A stretch of DNA of 64,000 nt from Pedobacter punctiformis (GCF_027213715.1 NZ_JAPWGM010000002.1:663975-727974); one strand, 5' to 3'; counted from the first letter of the stretch, positions 10,201 through 18,440 are shown. Notes: generated by a model from the letters alone, not told the origin. Program-made: numbers and translations.

Positions 10201-11145
10201 ATCTTTTTGGCTTTCTTTATATCGCTTACCATCTTCAAATAAAGTACCTTTTTCATCTTCTTTCCAAAAATCACGGTTATAGGCATTTAAATGTCCCTCA
10301 TAAAAACCAAATTTTGGCAACAACACCGGGTTTCCGGTTAATTGATAAAAATCGTTCAATAAAGGTACGGCACCATCACTGATCATAAAAAAAGCATCCA
10401 AATAATTTGCTTCGTGTGATAGCTTCACTAATCCTTTTTCTTTTCCGCCGAAGTCATAATTACCCTTCGCAAAGGTATGCCACATTATGGCATAACCATT
10501 GGTAGACCAGTAATAAGGTGTTGGGGAAGCTACGCCACCATCTGTCCAGCTGTTTTGGTTTTCTATCGCTATTGCTTTTCCTTTATGAGAGAAACGTCCA
10601 TTTTGTACACCACCACCATAAAAGTATTCCTGGGGATTCTCTTTTAGTAAAATGGTCACTTTTCCTTTTTCGAAACGAATTGGCTCCGTTTCTTCCAAAA
10701 CAACAGCTTTAGTTACCTGGTTGATAACTTTTAGCAGGGATGTATTTTTATCTATCTGAATGGCAATCTTCTCGGTAGAAATTACAATCTGGTTATTTTC
10801 TTCCGTAATATTTAATTTAGAAACTGGTCTTCTTGGATTTTCTACTAAGATTTTGGCTGCTGGTTTAGCCTCAGGATCTCTTATAAAACCTCCTGTGTTA
10901 TCCTGAAAAAGCCTGAAAATATTCTCCCCATAAAAATCTAATGTCATTCTTTGATTATCCGAAAACAATATTTCAACCGTGGTTGAATTGATCTTCTTTA
11001 CACTTATTACCTTTTGATTTTGTTTAATCTGCCGTACAAAACTTATTTTCTCTGTTGCGGATAAAGGTGTAGAAGAAACGAATAACGGGAAGGCAAAGGC
11101 AAGCAAAATTGCTTTTTTTGATTTAGGACTCAAAAATATTTTCAT
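7288..11145 (-). CDS. Secreted multidomain GH31 glycoside hydrolase with FN3, F5/8C, dockerin and cohesin-like domains
   Basis: A 1285-residue exported enzyme with signal peptide 1-30. Residues about 170-760 form the GH31 N-terminal beta-sandwich and TIM barrel. The candidate nucleophile is Asp ~425 in VLKTDVAWVG and the acid/base Asp ~477 in IWSGDQTGGAWEY. An FN3-like segment (~880-965) precedes a discoidin F5/8C domain (~970-1105), then a dockerin with two calcium-loop repeats (GDINNDRLIDKNDL and GDINKNNLIDAYDI), then a cohesin-like beta domain to the end. GH31 covers alpha-glucosidases, alpha-xylosidases and, in subfamily 18, alpha-N-acetylgalactosaminidases of similar make-up. The adjacent GH20 makes an amino-sugar substrate plausible but this is inference. 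A LacI-type operator lies 100 bases upstream. Confidence 0.88.
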   Translation of the reverse strand: MKIFLSPKSKKAILLAFAFPLFVSSTPLSATEKISFVRQIKQNQKVISVKKINSTTVEILFSDNQRMTLDFYGENIFRLFQDNTGGFIRDPEAKPAAKILVENPRRPVSKLNITEENNQIVISTEKIAIQIDKNTSLLKVINQVTKAVVLEETEPIRFEKGKVTILLKENPQEYFYGGGVQNGRFSHKGKAIAIENQNSWTDGGVASPTPYYWSTNGYAIMWHTFAKGNYDFGGKEKGLVKLSHEANYLDAFFMISDGAVPLLNDFYQLTGNPVLLPKFGFYEGHLNAYNRDFWKEDEKGTLFEDGKRYKESQKDNGGVKESLNGEKNNYQFSARAVIDRYKKHDMPLGWLLPNDGYGAGYGQTETLDGNIQNLKNLGDYARKNGVEIGLWTQSDLHPKPEVSALLQRDIIKEARDAGVRVLKTDVAWVGAGYSFGLNGVADVAQIMPYYGTSSRPFIISLDGWAGTQRYAGIWSGDQTGGAWEYIRFHIPTYLGSGLSGQPNISSDMDGIFGGKNGTINTRDFQWKTFTPMELNMDGWGANEKYPHALGEPIASINRNYLKLKSELIPYTYSIAREAVTGLPMIRAMFLEYPNAYTKGTATQYQFLYGPSFLVAPIYQATKSDDKGNDIRNGIYLPEGGWIDYFTGDKYTGNSILNSFDAPLWKLPVFVKEGAIIPMSNPNNNVAEINKGIRKYELYPSDKSSFTEYDDDGTTEAYKLGRGAFTLIESEQNKDEATVTIHPAKGDFDGFVKEKTTEFTINVTEKPKKLLAKIGDNKIKLTEVNSMDDFLKNENVYFYETAPNLNKFATKDSEFEKVVITKNPQVLVKLKATDITVNPVTLTIEGFIFEPADKQRVSAGRLTAPLNAVVTDQNREAYTLKPTWSKVNNADFYEIDFNDMHYTTIKDTALLFDGLTAETPYSFKLRAVNKDGYSDWTEIKATTKNNPLEFAIQGIAAQTTAENQDGNEIDKLFDFDEGNMWHTKWGTKSVPFDMVIDLKSINQLEKFHYLPRTGRGNGILLKGKVFYSNNKETWTEAGLFEWVNSGEVKVFKFAGQPTARYIKIAVTDGVGGFGSGRELYVFKVPGTESYLPGDINNDRLIDKNDLTSYTNYTGLRKGDADFEGYISNGDINKNNLIDAYDISVVATQLEDGVNNGKIDKVAGKIEISTAKPSYNKDEVVEIKVKGIDLKSVNALSFALPYYAQDYDFLSIQNLNVKQMDNLTNDRLHTNGDKVLYPTFVNVGNKEALSGTADLFILKLKAKRKVKFELKVREGFLVDKNLNSVQF

Positions 11146-11245
11146 TATACTTAGTTAGGTAATCCCTGATATTTTTCAGAGATTTTTAATTGATTAGGGC
11201 TAATTTAATTATTATAGCAGATTAGTTATGATGAAATCATAGCGC

Positions 11246-11255
11246 AAACGTTTGA
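11246..11255. promoter_or_regulatory. LacI-type operator CAAACGTTTG, copy 1 (GH31)
   Basis: A perfect 10-bp palindrome in the context GCGCAAACGTTTGA, 100 bases upstream of the GH31 start. A half site (GCGTTTG) follows at 11270-11276. The same core recurs at 13849, 18264 and, with one mismatch, 18441, each next to a polysaccharide or phosphate ester gene. AAACGTTT-centred palindromes are typical of LacI/GalR-family operators. Confidence 0.65.
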
Positions 11256-11303
11256 TATTTTATTTACAGCGTTTGAAATTTCAGATAAAAAGATTGTTTC
11301 AGT

Positions 11304-11591
11304 TTAAAACAAAACATTAATAACACACTCTTTTTGTTCGTTACTTACTTTTATTTTATTGGAAATGGTAATCCTTAACCCTTCCCCATCTTGTTTCCAC
11401 GAAAGTTTTTCCTTGTTTTCCTGCATCACTACACCTTTAACGGTGATCATTTCTGTTGATAAAGATTTTATAAACAATTCGCCTTCTTCTACCTCACTTA
11501 GGTGTACCTCCAACTCATCATTTTTTGAATAAAAAATAATCGGATTTAGCTTTTTAAGGTTTAATGGATTTACAATGCGATTAATAGTCAT
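11304..11591 (-). CDS. Orphan C-terminal domain resembling GH29 alpha-L-fucosidase tail; probable gene remnant
   Basis: A 95-residue protein without signal peptide. The pattern KNDELEVHL....GELFIKSL..EMITVKGVVM..NKEKLSWKQDGEGLRITIS resembles the C-terminal beta-sandwich of GH29 fucosidases, where KIKSVELLGSNEKL...GL.VTLP is typical. The catalytic barrel is absent and no fucosidase coding sequence is visible in the ~170 bases upstream. It is therefore either a leftover from a deleted fucosidase gene that kept an open frame, or a small stand-alone protein of that fold. The position between GH31 and GH20 fits a former mixed-glycan locus. The family call is by eye. Confidence 0.5.
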   Translation of the reverse strand: MTINRIVNPLNLKKLNPIIFYSKNDELEVHLSEVEEGELFIKSLSTEMITVKGVVMQENKEKLSWKQDGEGLRITISNKIKVSNEQKECVINVLF

Positions 11592-11765
11592 TTCTAATTT
11601 GTATTTACAGTTGATAAATTCGGGTTTCGTTTAAATTAGTTTGTTGTATTCGTTTTTTGCTAAAAATTATGTGTCTGTTTATAACAGCAATCATGCTGCA
11701 GATTGTAACGGCTTTTCGCATCAAACCCAAACACGTTTTGCAAGCAGCTACTAAAATTGCTACTG

Positions 11766-13781
11766 CTACCTACCTTCTACTACAGTAAATGAATGGTATG
11801 GACTTAAATTATAGGTTAGGTTGCCCTTACTATCCTTCCCGCCTATTCCTCTTACCAGAACTTGCAATGTATATTTAGCTTTTGGATTATAGTGATCAAC
11901 TTTTAAGTGATACAAAAACGTTTTGGTTTTATGGGTTCCTCTAAATTTATCAGCTATTCCGGTGTGTTCATCTTCCGAAACAACAATACCGTTTTCCAAA
12001 AGCACGGCCTTTTTAATTTCTAAAAAATTAGCCCCACCGGTATAAAAAAGCCCTGCAGTAATGCGTCCATTTGCATACGTTTTTTTAGTAACGTCCCACT
12101 CAATATTGTTGTAATCTGATTTAATTTGTGATGGATTCCAGTTTCCTGCAATGTAGCCACCTGGTCTGTAATAGTCTACCTTCAGTACATCAAGGCGGTT
12201 TAAATTTGAATTTAAACGATTCTTGAATTGATCCAGATTTTTATGTTCTTTAGGAATCCAGCCTATTTCTGCCAGAGCCAATACCCTTGGGAAATTCTGG
12301 ATGTTCATATCTTTCACCTCCTGTGTAATGGCTGTCCACTGGTTTGCCTGCACACCAAGAACAAATTTCCCTTCCTCCGGAGTCAAACCTTGTTCAGGTT
12401 CGTAGTTATACACTTTGTCTATTGAGTTTATATTTCCATAAGCTAAGTCACTCATGGTCCCATCATTTCTGTCGGCCTGTGTAATGTCGAAATAAAGCGG
12501 ATCAGTAGGCGTGGCTACCACATAAAAACCATTTTTTGCGGCATCTGCAATAGCTTCATCCCCCAACCAGGACATGATTGCTGTTTCTTTGGTTAAATTT
12601 TTCGCATCACTTAAAATATCGTTCCAGCCTATTGGTTTTTTACCCTTTTGCTTTATAATGGCCGAAACCCTGCTTACAAAATAGCTTTGAAGTTCGTTTG
12701 TGTTTTTCAAAGATTTTTCTTTCATGAATTGTTGTACATGAGGTTCTTTTTCCCACAGAATATGACGAACCTCATCCCCACCAAAATGAATGTATTGTGC
12801 CGGAAAAAGTTCAGCTAATTCTGTAAAAACATCATTTAAAAACTGATAGACTTTTTCATTGGTCGGATCAAGTGTATTTGGCGTAAACTGATTGCCCCAA
12901 TAAGACCATGAATCCAGAAAAGGAAAAACAAAATTTGGTGTGTGGTTATTATTTATGCCCAGCGCCGGGTATGCAAGTGTAGTTGGCCACGAGTGCCCGG
13001 GTACATCAATTTCAGGAACAATTGTAATATTGCGTTCGGCTGCATATTTAACTAAATCTTTTATTTGTGCCTGGGTATAAAATCCACTTCTTTCTGCAGG
13101 TTGATTAGAATTTTTAGAAAATACCGTTGTCCGTTCAGAAGTTAGTTCAGGATATTTTTTAATCTCAATTCTCCAGCCCTGATCATCCGTTAAGTGTAAA
13201 TGCAATACATTTATTTTGTATAAAGCCATTACATCCATATACTTTTTCATCACATCTACTCCATAAAAAGTCCGGCTAACATCCTGCATATACCCACGCC
13301 AGGCATACCTTGGTTTATCTATTATGGTGCCGCAAGGGATAGTCCAGGCAATTTTAGTGGTATTTTTGCCTTCAATCTCTGCAGGTAAAAGTTGTCTTAA
13401 AGTTTGGGTAGCATTAAATATCCCTGCATTAGTTTTGGCCAGTATATTTATTCCGTTTGGTGTAATGATTAATTTATAACCCTCATTTCCCAATGATTGC
13501 AAAGTATCCACCACTTTAAAACTAATTCCTTCTTTTTTCTGATCAGGTGTTTCAATTTTAAATTTATAACCGGTAGAATTCCTAATTACACCTGCAAAGA
13601 CTTTTATGGCTGGCTGAACATTCGCTTCACAAATTAAAGGCGTTGTTGATTTTAATACAAAATTTCCACTTTGTTGTTTTACCTCCAATAATTTAGGGAT
13701 AACATGATTTGTTAATAAATCCTGAGCATATCCTGCAATAATGATTAAACAAAATATTAGCGTAAATTTTAGCCTTAACAT
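11766..13781 (-). CDS. Secreted beta-N-acetylhexosaminidase, GH20
   Basis: A 671-residue exported enzyme that removes terminal beta-linked GlcNAc or GalNAc. A signal peptide (1-19) precedes a GH20 N-terminal alpha/beta domain (~25-155) and the TIM barrel (~158-510). The barrel carries HLHLTDDQGWRIEIKKYP and the catalytic pair Asp336-Glu337 in IHFGGDEVRH, the hallmark of substrate-assisted GH20 catalysis. Conserved tryptophans (WSYWG, MSWLG) likely line the pocket. The C-terminal ~130 residues form a beta-domain. Length and motifs are normal for the family. The CAAACGTTTG operator 68 bases upstream links it to the GH31 gene. Confidence 0.95.
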   Translation of the reverse strand: MLRLKFTLIFCLIIIAGYAQDLLTNHVIPKLLEVKQQSGNFVLKSTTPLICEANVQPAIKVFAGVIRNSTGYKFKIETPDQKKEGISFKVVDTLQSLGNEGYKLIITPNGINILAKTNAGIFNATQTLRQLLPAEIEGKNTTKIAWTIPCGTIIDKPRYAWRGYMQDVSRTFYGVDVMKKYMDVMALYKINVLHLHLTDDQGWRIEIKKYPELTSERTTVFSKNSNQPAERSGFYTQAQIKDLVKYAAERNITIVPEIDVPGHSWPTTLAYPALGINNNHTPNFVFPFLDSWSYWGNQFTPNTLDPTNEKVYQFLNDVFTELAELFPAQYIHFGGDEVRHILWEKEPHVQQFMKEKSLKNTNELQSYFVSRVSAIIKQKGKKPIGWNDILSDAKNLTKETAIMSWLGDEAIADAAKNGFYVVATPTDPLYFDITQADRNDGTMSDLAYGNINSIDKVYNYEPEQGLTPEEGKFVLGVQANQWTAITQEVKDMNIQNFPRVLALAEIGWIPKEHKNLDQFKNRLNSNLNRLDVLKVDYYRPGGYIAGNWNPSQIKSDYNNIEWDVTKKTYANGRITAGLFYTGGANFLEIKKAVLLENGIVVSEDEHTGIADKFRGTHKTKTFLYHLKVDHYNPKAKYTLQVLVRGIGGKDSKGNLTYNLSPYHSFTVVEGR

Positions 13782-13848
13782 GATAGGGATGATTTGTTAA
13801 AAGCCAAATTATAGATAAATAATCAATTGGATAAGATGAAAATTAAGT

Positions 13849-13858
13849 CAAACGTTTG
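13849..13858. promoter_or_regulatory. LacI-type operator CAAACGTTTG, copy 2 (GH20)
   Basis: A perfect copy of the 10-bp palindrome, 68 bases upstream of the GH20 ATG and just downstream of the SDR stop. Confidence 0.65.
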
Positions 13859-13881
13859 TCTGTATATAAATTCAACTTAAT

Positions 13882-14937
13882 TTAAGGGATTATCTTTTTA
13901 ACCCGCATTTCATCAAAAAGATCATAGAACATTTTTTCAGTGTCAATAAATTCATGGAAACCCATTCTTCTGGCCTTTGTTCCATCAGCAAAAAAATCAT
14001 AGTCCCAGCTAAATACAAAATCGCCAAATGCCCATGAAGATAAATCGCTATATTTATACCCCAGCTCATACTTCTTTTGTATAACTTGCCAAAGTTCTTC
14101 TTTATCTGCCATAACCGTTTGAAGCGGCATTTGTAAAGGTGCAGCCGTTTCCATATTAAAATAAGCCGCTATTTTTGGCCAGAGATCATTCCAGCGAAAC
14201 AAATCGCCGTTATTTATATTAAAGGCCTGGTTTGCACCTTGCGGATTTGTTGCTGCCCATACCGTTGCTTTGGCCAGTAAACCCGAGTCTGTCATTTCCA
14301 TCAATTTATGATAAGCTTCAGGTTTGCCTGGAAAACGTAAAGGAATACCTGATTCTTTAGAAATGGTTGCATATACAGCAATAACCATAGCCAGATTCAT
14401 GGGGTTGCCGGTTGCTGTTCCGCCAACTACAGAAGGACGTATAGCAGACCATGTCCATGACTTACCTTTTTGCCTGTTTTCGATAAAATTTTGCTGATCT
14501 ACATTAAATTCAGGAGGCATATGACCAGGATCACTTTCTTTAGCAGGTGTTTTAAAAGGGCCAAGATGTGCCCCATAAACTTTGTATCCCTGCATTAAAC
14601 TGATATGTTGCAGCGATTTTGCAATGGGCTCAATGGCGTTGATTACATTTTCGAGCATAGCCATATTGGGACGAACCAACTCTGCCCAGCTTCCCCTATC
14701 CTGATAAGCGGCATAAAAGATATGTGTAACCGCTGATAATCCGCTAAGCTGTTTGCTGGAATCTGCCGGATCCAGCAGATCAACCGCCACATAACGCACT
14801 GTATTTGTATTAATTCCGCCCCTGCGTGACAAGCCTATGATGTTCCAATTTCCTGATTCCTCTAAATAATTGATCAGGTTGGTTCCAATTACACCGTTAG
14901 CTCCAACAACGAGTGCTGTATTTTTTTCCGTTTTCAT
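13882..14937 (-). CDS. SDR-family NAD(P)-dependent oxidoreductase, PRISE-like
   Basis: A 351-residue extended short-chain dehydrogenase. I take the ATG at 14937 as start because it gives MKTEKNTALVVGANGVIGTN, placing the Rossmann GxxGxxG near the N-terminus, and it has a purine-rich AGAGAAAGAAA stretch before it; an upstream in-frame ATG at 15000 would add an unlikely tail. The GYKVYGAHLGPF segment resembles the motif around the catalytic Tyr in plant progesterone 5-beta-reductase/iridoid synthase-like (PRISE) enzymes, known as enone reductases. The substrate is unknown. It is divergent from the AraC regulator at 15024, which is the obvious candidate regulator. Confidence 0.8.
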   Translation of the reverse strand: MKTEKNTALVVGANGVIGTNLINYLEESGNWNIIGLSRRGGINTNTVRYVAVDLLDPADSSKQLSGLSAVTHIFYAAYQDRGSWAELVRPNMAMLENVINAIEPIAKSLQHISLMQGYKVYGAHLGPFKTPAKESDPGHMPPEFNVDQQNFIENRQKGKSWTWSAIRPSVVGGTATGNPMNLAMVIAVYATISKESGIPLRFPGKPEAYHKLMEMTDSGLLAKATVWAATNPQGANQAFNINNGDLFRWNDLWPKIAAYFNMETAAPLQMPLQTVMADKEELWQVIQKKYELGYKYSDLSSWAFGDFVFSWDYDFFADGTKARRMGFHEFIDTEKMFYDLFDEMRVKKIIP

Positions 14938-14997
14938 TTTCTTTCTCTGTTTAACAGACAAAGATTGCAAGGTTAAGCAAGTAAAATTTGTAAAAAT

Positions 14998-15005
14998 CAA
15001 ATATA
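14998..15005 (-). promoter_or_regulatory. Probable -7 box (TATATTTG) for the SDR gene
   Basis: On the minus strand TATATTTG matches TAnnTTTG exactly and lies 60 bases before the chosen SDR start. It sits in the 86-base gap shared with the divergent AraC gene. Confidence 0.45.
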
Positions 15006-15023
15006 ATATTGTACTTTTCCTAT

Positions 15024-15833
15024 ATGAAGCGTTACAGACAATTTGAACCTATACTCATTTCAGATTTTGAAGTTTCGAAATGGCAGCATCCTGTGCATCA
15101 GCACAACCATTATGAAATGATTTATATTAAAAAAGGATCAGGCATACATGTGATTAATCAAATCAGCATTCCTTATCAAGCTGGCGATGTTTTTTTGCTT
15201 GGCCCGGAGGAAGCACATTATTTTGAAATCGACAAGCCAAGTCGTTTCATTTATTTAAAATTTACGGATCTCTATCTTAATAAAGAGGAAAATAACACCT
15301 ACGAGTACATTCAGAACCTCGAATATTTAATAAAAAGCAGAGAAACGCATCTTTCCGGGTTTAAATTACGGGCAGATGACCGCTTAACAGTTGAACTAAT
15401 CTTTGATCTAATTTTAAGCCTGAAAAATAATATGCTTTGGAACCGGGAATTGATCTGGATGCAAATTCTGACCTTATCGCATATTTTAAAAAGAAATATG
15501 CCAGAATTACTGCACCTTGAAACCCGCAGCAGAGATATGCAGGCAATCTTTTGTTATATTCATAAAAATATTTATCTGCCTGATGAACTCAGGGTTAATG
15601 TAATGGCGAAATATTTTAATATCACAACAGATTATATGGGCCCTTATTTTAAACGAAATGCGGGAACTACTTTAAGAGCATATATTCAGCATTACCGTTC
15701 TGCCCTGCTTAAACAAAGAATTGCCAGCGGAAAATATAGCTTAAAACAAATTGCCGCCGAATTTGGGTTAACTGACGAAAGTCATGTGAGTAAGATCATT
15801 CAAAAGGCAAATTCTGACATGAGCTCAAATTAA
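15024..15833 (+). CDS. AraC-family transcription regulator with cupin domain
   Basis: A 269-residue regulator. The N-terminal cupin (HQHNHYEMIYIKKGSG...YQAGDVFLLGPEEAHYFE) is a small-ligand pocket, and the C-terminal ~100 residues carry two HTH motifs (VMAKYFNITTDYMGPYFKRNAG and LKQIAAEFGLTDESHVSKI). I choose the ATG at 15024; the in-frame TTG at 15009 would add five residues without family support. It probably controls the divergent SDR gene in response to the SDR substrate; that is inference from the shared 86-base intergenic region. Confidence 0.88.
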   Translation: MKRYRQFEPILISDFEVSKWQHPVHQHNHYEMIYIKKGSGIHVINQISIPYQAGDVFLLGPEEAHYFEIDKPSRFIYLKFTDLYLNKEENNTYEYIQNLEYLIKSRETHLSGFKLRADDRLTVELIFDLILSLKNNMLWNRELIWMQILTLSHILKRNMPELLHLETRSRDMQAIFCYIHKNIYLPDELRVNVMAKYFNITTDYMGPYFKRNAGTTLRAYIQHYRSALLKQRIASGKYSLKQIAAEFGLTDESHVSKIIQKANSDMSSN

Positions 15834-15840
15834 AACACAA

Positions 15841-15861
15841 GAGAGATTTTAAAAACCTCTC
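15841..15861 (+). terminator. Possible hairpin after the AraC gene
   Basis: GAGAG-A-TTTT pairs with AAAA-C-CTCTC around one base, with a single A/C mismatch. It lies 8 bases after the AraC stop and before the converging uxuA remnant. The T-tract is weak. Confidence 0.35.
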
Positions 15862-15870
15862 CTGATAAAA

Positions 15871-16125
15871 TTAATTGTTCAGCATGCCGGAAATTCCAAG
15901 TTCCAGTCCACGCAACTCTGCGAGGCCTTTTAATCGTCCGATAGCTGAATAACCGGGATACGCATTTTTATTTAAATCATCGAGCATTTGATGACCATGA
16001 TCTGATCGCATTGGAATTTCCCGATTTTCGCTCTGCATTAATTCAACTACAGATTTTACCACCTCAAACATGCAGGCATTTCCTTCCAGGTGGTTAGCTT
16101 CATTATAGCAATTTCAATGAAAATT
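15871..16125 (-). pseudogene. uxuA: Remnant of mannonate dehydratase gene (uxuA), C-terminal part only
   Basis: The open 66-residue frame [12 protein letters not shown]...[16 protein letters not shown]....[20 protein letters not shown] is the conserved C-terminus of mannonate dehydratase, which converts D-mannonate to 2-keto-3-deoxygluconate. Similarity continues upstream in the same frame as [15 protein letters not shown], across a TGA near 16103, to TVNFH, which matches the IHFVH region of the enzyme. Roughly the first 80 percent of the gene, including most metal ligands, is gone. It is a decayed gene; I do not expect a functional product. Confidence 0.82.
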
Positions 16126-16210
16126 GACCGTTGAGATTTCAGACAGGAAACAATAATCTACTGAAAGTAACTATTCTTCCAGGACATTAATACTTGTGTA
16201 GACAGCACCC

Positions 16211-18067
16211 TTATTTTAACTGATAGGCCTTCATTATTTTATAAAAAATCTGATCGTTAGGATAAACGCCTTTAAAATCTTCAGCCCCTGGCCCGTATGC
16301 AAAAACCGGAACCATAATATTAGTATGATCATTGGTACTAAACTCGGCCCGGATCATTCCTTTTTTTACGTCTGTATCCAAAAGCGTTAAACCGCCTGTC
16401 TCATGGTCTGCAGTAACAATAACCAGTGTTTCCCCGTCCCGATCAGCAAAACGAAGTGCCTCTTCTACTGTTTTATCGAAATCATGCAATTCAGTAACTA
16501 CAAAAGGCAAATCGTTAGCATGACCGCCGTGATCGATCTGTGCACCTTCGGTCATGATAAAAAAACCAGTCTTGTTTTTAGAAAGAATTTCAAGACTATG
16601 TTTAAGCGATTGTTTCAGCAGATCTCCTCTACCCTTATTTACGGGCCGGGTAGCTGAATCGGGCAATAAAACCAATTGCTTTCCATCAAATTGCTTTCCA
16701 AAATCAGCCATATTGGTATTTAGTTGAAAACCTTTTGACTCCAATTGTTTTAACAGATTGCTGTTTTTATTTTTAAAAAAGCTCTTTTGATTAGAGCCCA
16801 CTAAAATTTCAACTTTACTTTGTAATAAGTCATTGGCGATTTCATTGCTCATTGCCCGGTCTACCTGATGCGCATAAAAAGCTGCTGGTGTAGCATCTGT
16901 AATATCACCCACACTAATAACACCGCTTTTAATTCCATAACCGAAAAGCGTATCCACGAGGTTTGTCTTCCTCAAATTATCCGGAGTTAACCCAATATAT
17001 CTGTTATTGGTTTTAAAACCGGTTGCCAAAGCAGTAGCACCTGCAGCAGAATCTGTATTTCCGGCATCTGCGGCATTGGTTTGTGCAAAACCAATGTTTC
17101 GCATTCCGGTTATGTTTAAGTCACCATGGTTGGCCATTAAACCCGCATGAATTTGCGCTAAACCCATGCCATCACCAATAAGCAGAATTACATTTTTAAC
17201 TTTTTTGTGGACACCATCTTGCTTATAAGTTGGCGTATACACGGAGTAAGGTGTAGCACTCGTGTAAGTTAGCTTAATTTTGTCCAGATAAAAATCACTA
17301 AGTTTCGAAGGCTTATCGGTGTTAATCCAGTCTACACCTAATTTTTCTAATACAATCCAGGTATTTGGGCTGTCAGGTGTGGCCCAAAACCTAAAAGGTT
17401 TGGCTTGTTGATGTGTTTTATTAATTACAGCTGTTAAAAGGGCTTCATCTGTTTTTGTAGGGTTGCCCTTCCCGTTCCATTGCGTATAATTTTTGAGATT
17501 GTCGCTTATCATGGCCACCCTTTTAAGCTGCTCATGGGTATAAGTCGTGTAAGGGCGACCATCAAAAGAAATTTGCTCCGGATAGTTTTTAAAATCCGCA
17601 GGTTTTGGTACATCACCACTAATCACAATACGAATGGCATTGGGGTTTTCATTTCCTTCAAATACACCAGGATAATCCTGAAGTTCTTTTAGCAATTGTG
17701 GCAATACATGCTGATAATCCTGTTTTACATCAATAACCAATTGAAGTGTTAAAGCTGTTTTTTTATATGGATGATTTCCATTTGATTTATAAAAAGCAGC
17801 GAGCGGCTCCAGGTAAAGTTTTTTAAGGGTAAGTCCAGGCTTAATTTCTGTACTGTCATGGGCTACATACAATTCGCCCTTTCTTAAAAACACATCAGCT
17901 TCAATAGAACCCATTTCAGCATAATAAGCCGTTAAAAGTGGAATGTTTTGTTTATAATCATTATGGCTATGCCCGCGATTTGCCGTTAATTCCGTTTGCG
18001 CAGAAGCATAGTTTAACGCTAATCCGAAAGTTATAACTAAACAATTTATCCATATTTTTTTTGTCAT
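16211..18067 (-). CDS. Secreted alkaline phosphatase fused to N-terminal glycerophosphodiesterase-like domain
   Basis: A 618-residue exported two-domain enzyme. After the signal peptide (1-23), residues ~28-265 form a PLC/GDPD-like barrel: NRGHSHNDYKQN....GSIEADVFLRKGELYVAHD has the paired His and the E-x-D metal site of glycerophosphodiester phosphodiesterases, though the usual second acidic/His cluster is weaker. Residues ~290-618 are an alkaline phosphatase: NVILLIGDGMG, the nucleophile Ser340 in GNTDSAAGATALATG, EGAQIDHGGHAND and VTADHETGG supply the metal ligands. The fusion suggests stepwise release of phosphate from phosphodiesters outside the cytoplasm. A CAAACGTTTG operator lies 197 bases upstream. 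Confidence 0.9.
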   Translation of the reverse strand: MTKKIWINCLVITFGLALNYASAQTELTANRGHSHNDYKQNIPLLTAYYAEMGSIEADVFLRKGELYVAHDSTEIKPGLTLKKLYLEPLAAFYKSNGNHPYKKTALTLQLVIDVKQDYQHVLPQLLKELQDYPGVFEGNENPNAIRIVISGDVPKPADFKNYPEQISFDGRPYTTYTHEQLKRVAMISDNLKNYTQWNGKGNPTKTDEALLTAVINKTHQQAKPFRFWATPDSPNTWIVLEKLGVDWINTDKPSKLSDFYLDKIKLTYTSATPYSVYTPTYKQDGVHKKVKNVILLIGDGMGLAQIHAGLMANHGDLNITGMRNIGFAQTNAADAGNTDSAAGATALATGFKTNNRYIGLTPDNLRKTNLVDTLFGYGIKSGVISVGDITDATPAAFYAHQVDRAMSNEIANDLLQSKVEILVGSNQKSFFKNKNSNLLKQLESKGFQLNTNMADFGKQFDGKQLVLLPDSATRPVNKGRGDLLKQSLKHSLEILSKNKTGFFIMTEGAQIDHGGHANDLPFVVTELHDFDKTVEEALRFADRDGETLVIVTADHETGGLTLLDTDVKKGMIRAEFSTNDHTNIMVPVFAYGPGAEDFKGVYPNDQIFYKIMKAYQLK

Positions 18068-18263
18068 TCTTTATTGTATTTAATTACCCCTTGCGTATAA
18101 ATTTTTGAGGGATTTAGCAGATTTACTTTGAGCAAAATTACCGCAACCATATTCCCTTAATATTAATAAATCTTAAAGACTATAATTCATCAGGAATTAC
18201 CATTTTAGGTAAAACTCTAATTACAAACCTAAAAAACAGACATAACACATTGTAAATTAAGCG

Positions 18264-18273
18264 CAAACGTTTG
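18264..18273. promoter_or_regulatory. LacI-type operator CAAACGTTTG, copy 3
   Basis: A perfect copy in the context AAGCGCAAACGTTTGA, identical over 13 bases to the copy before GH31. It lies in the 457-base gap between the divergent phosphatase (start 18067) and the DUF3472-ricin gene (start 18525) and could serve either. Confidence 0.65.
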
Positions 18274-18440
18274 ACTAACTCACGAATAACTAAAAATACG
18301 ACAGTTGAGCATTATTCACTTCTTTTCGCCTCAAAAATAACGAACAGTTCAAACCCAGCTCATGAAAAATTCATTAATCACTCATTTTTAAGTGGTTAAA
18401 AAACATAAATCATGTACTAAATCATAGATCACGAGCAACA

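Noticed and set aside
7288..11145. Cellulosome component
   Set aside because: A dockerin and cohesin-like domain in one enzyme, with no scaffoldin in the window and in a Bacteroidota background, is not enough to call a cellulosome.
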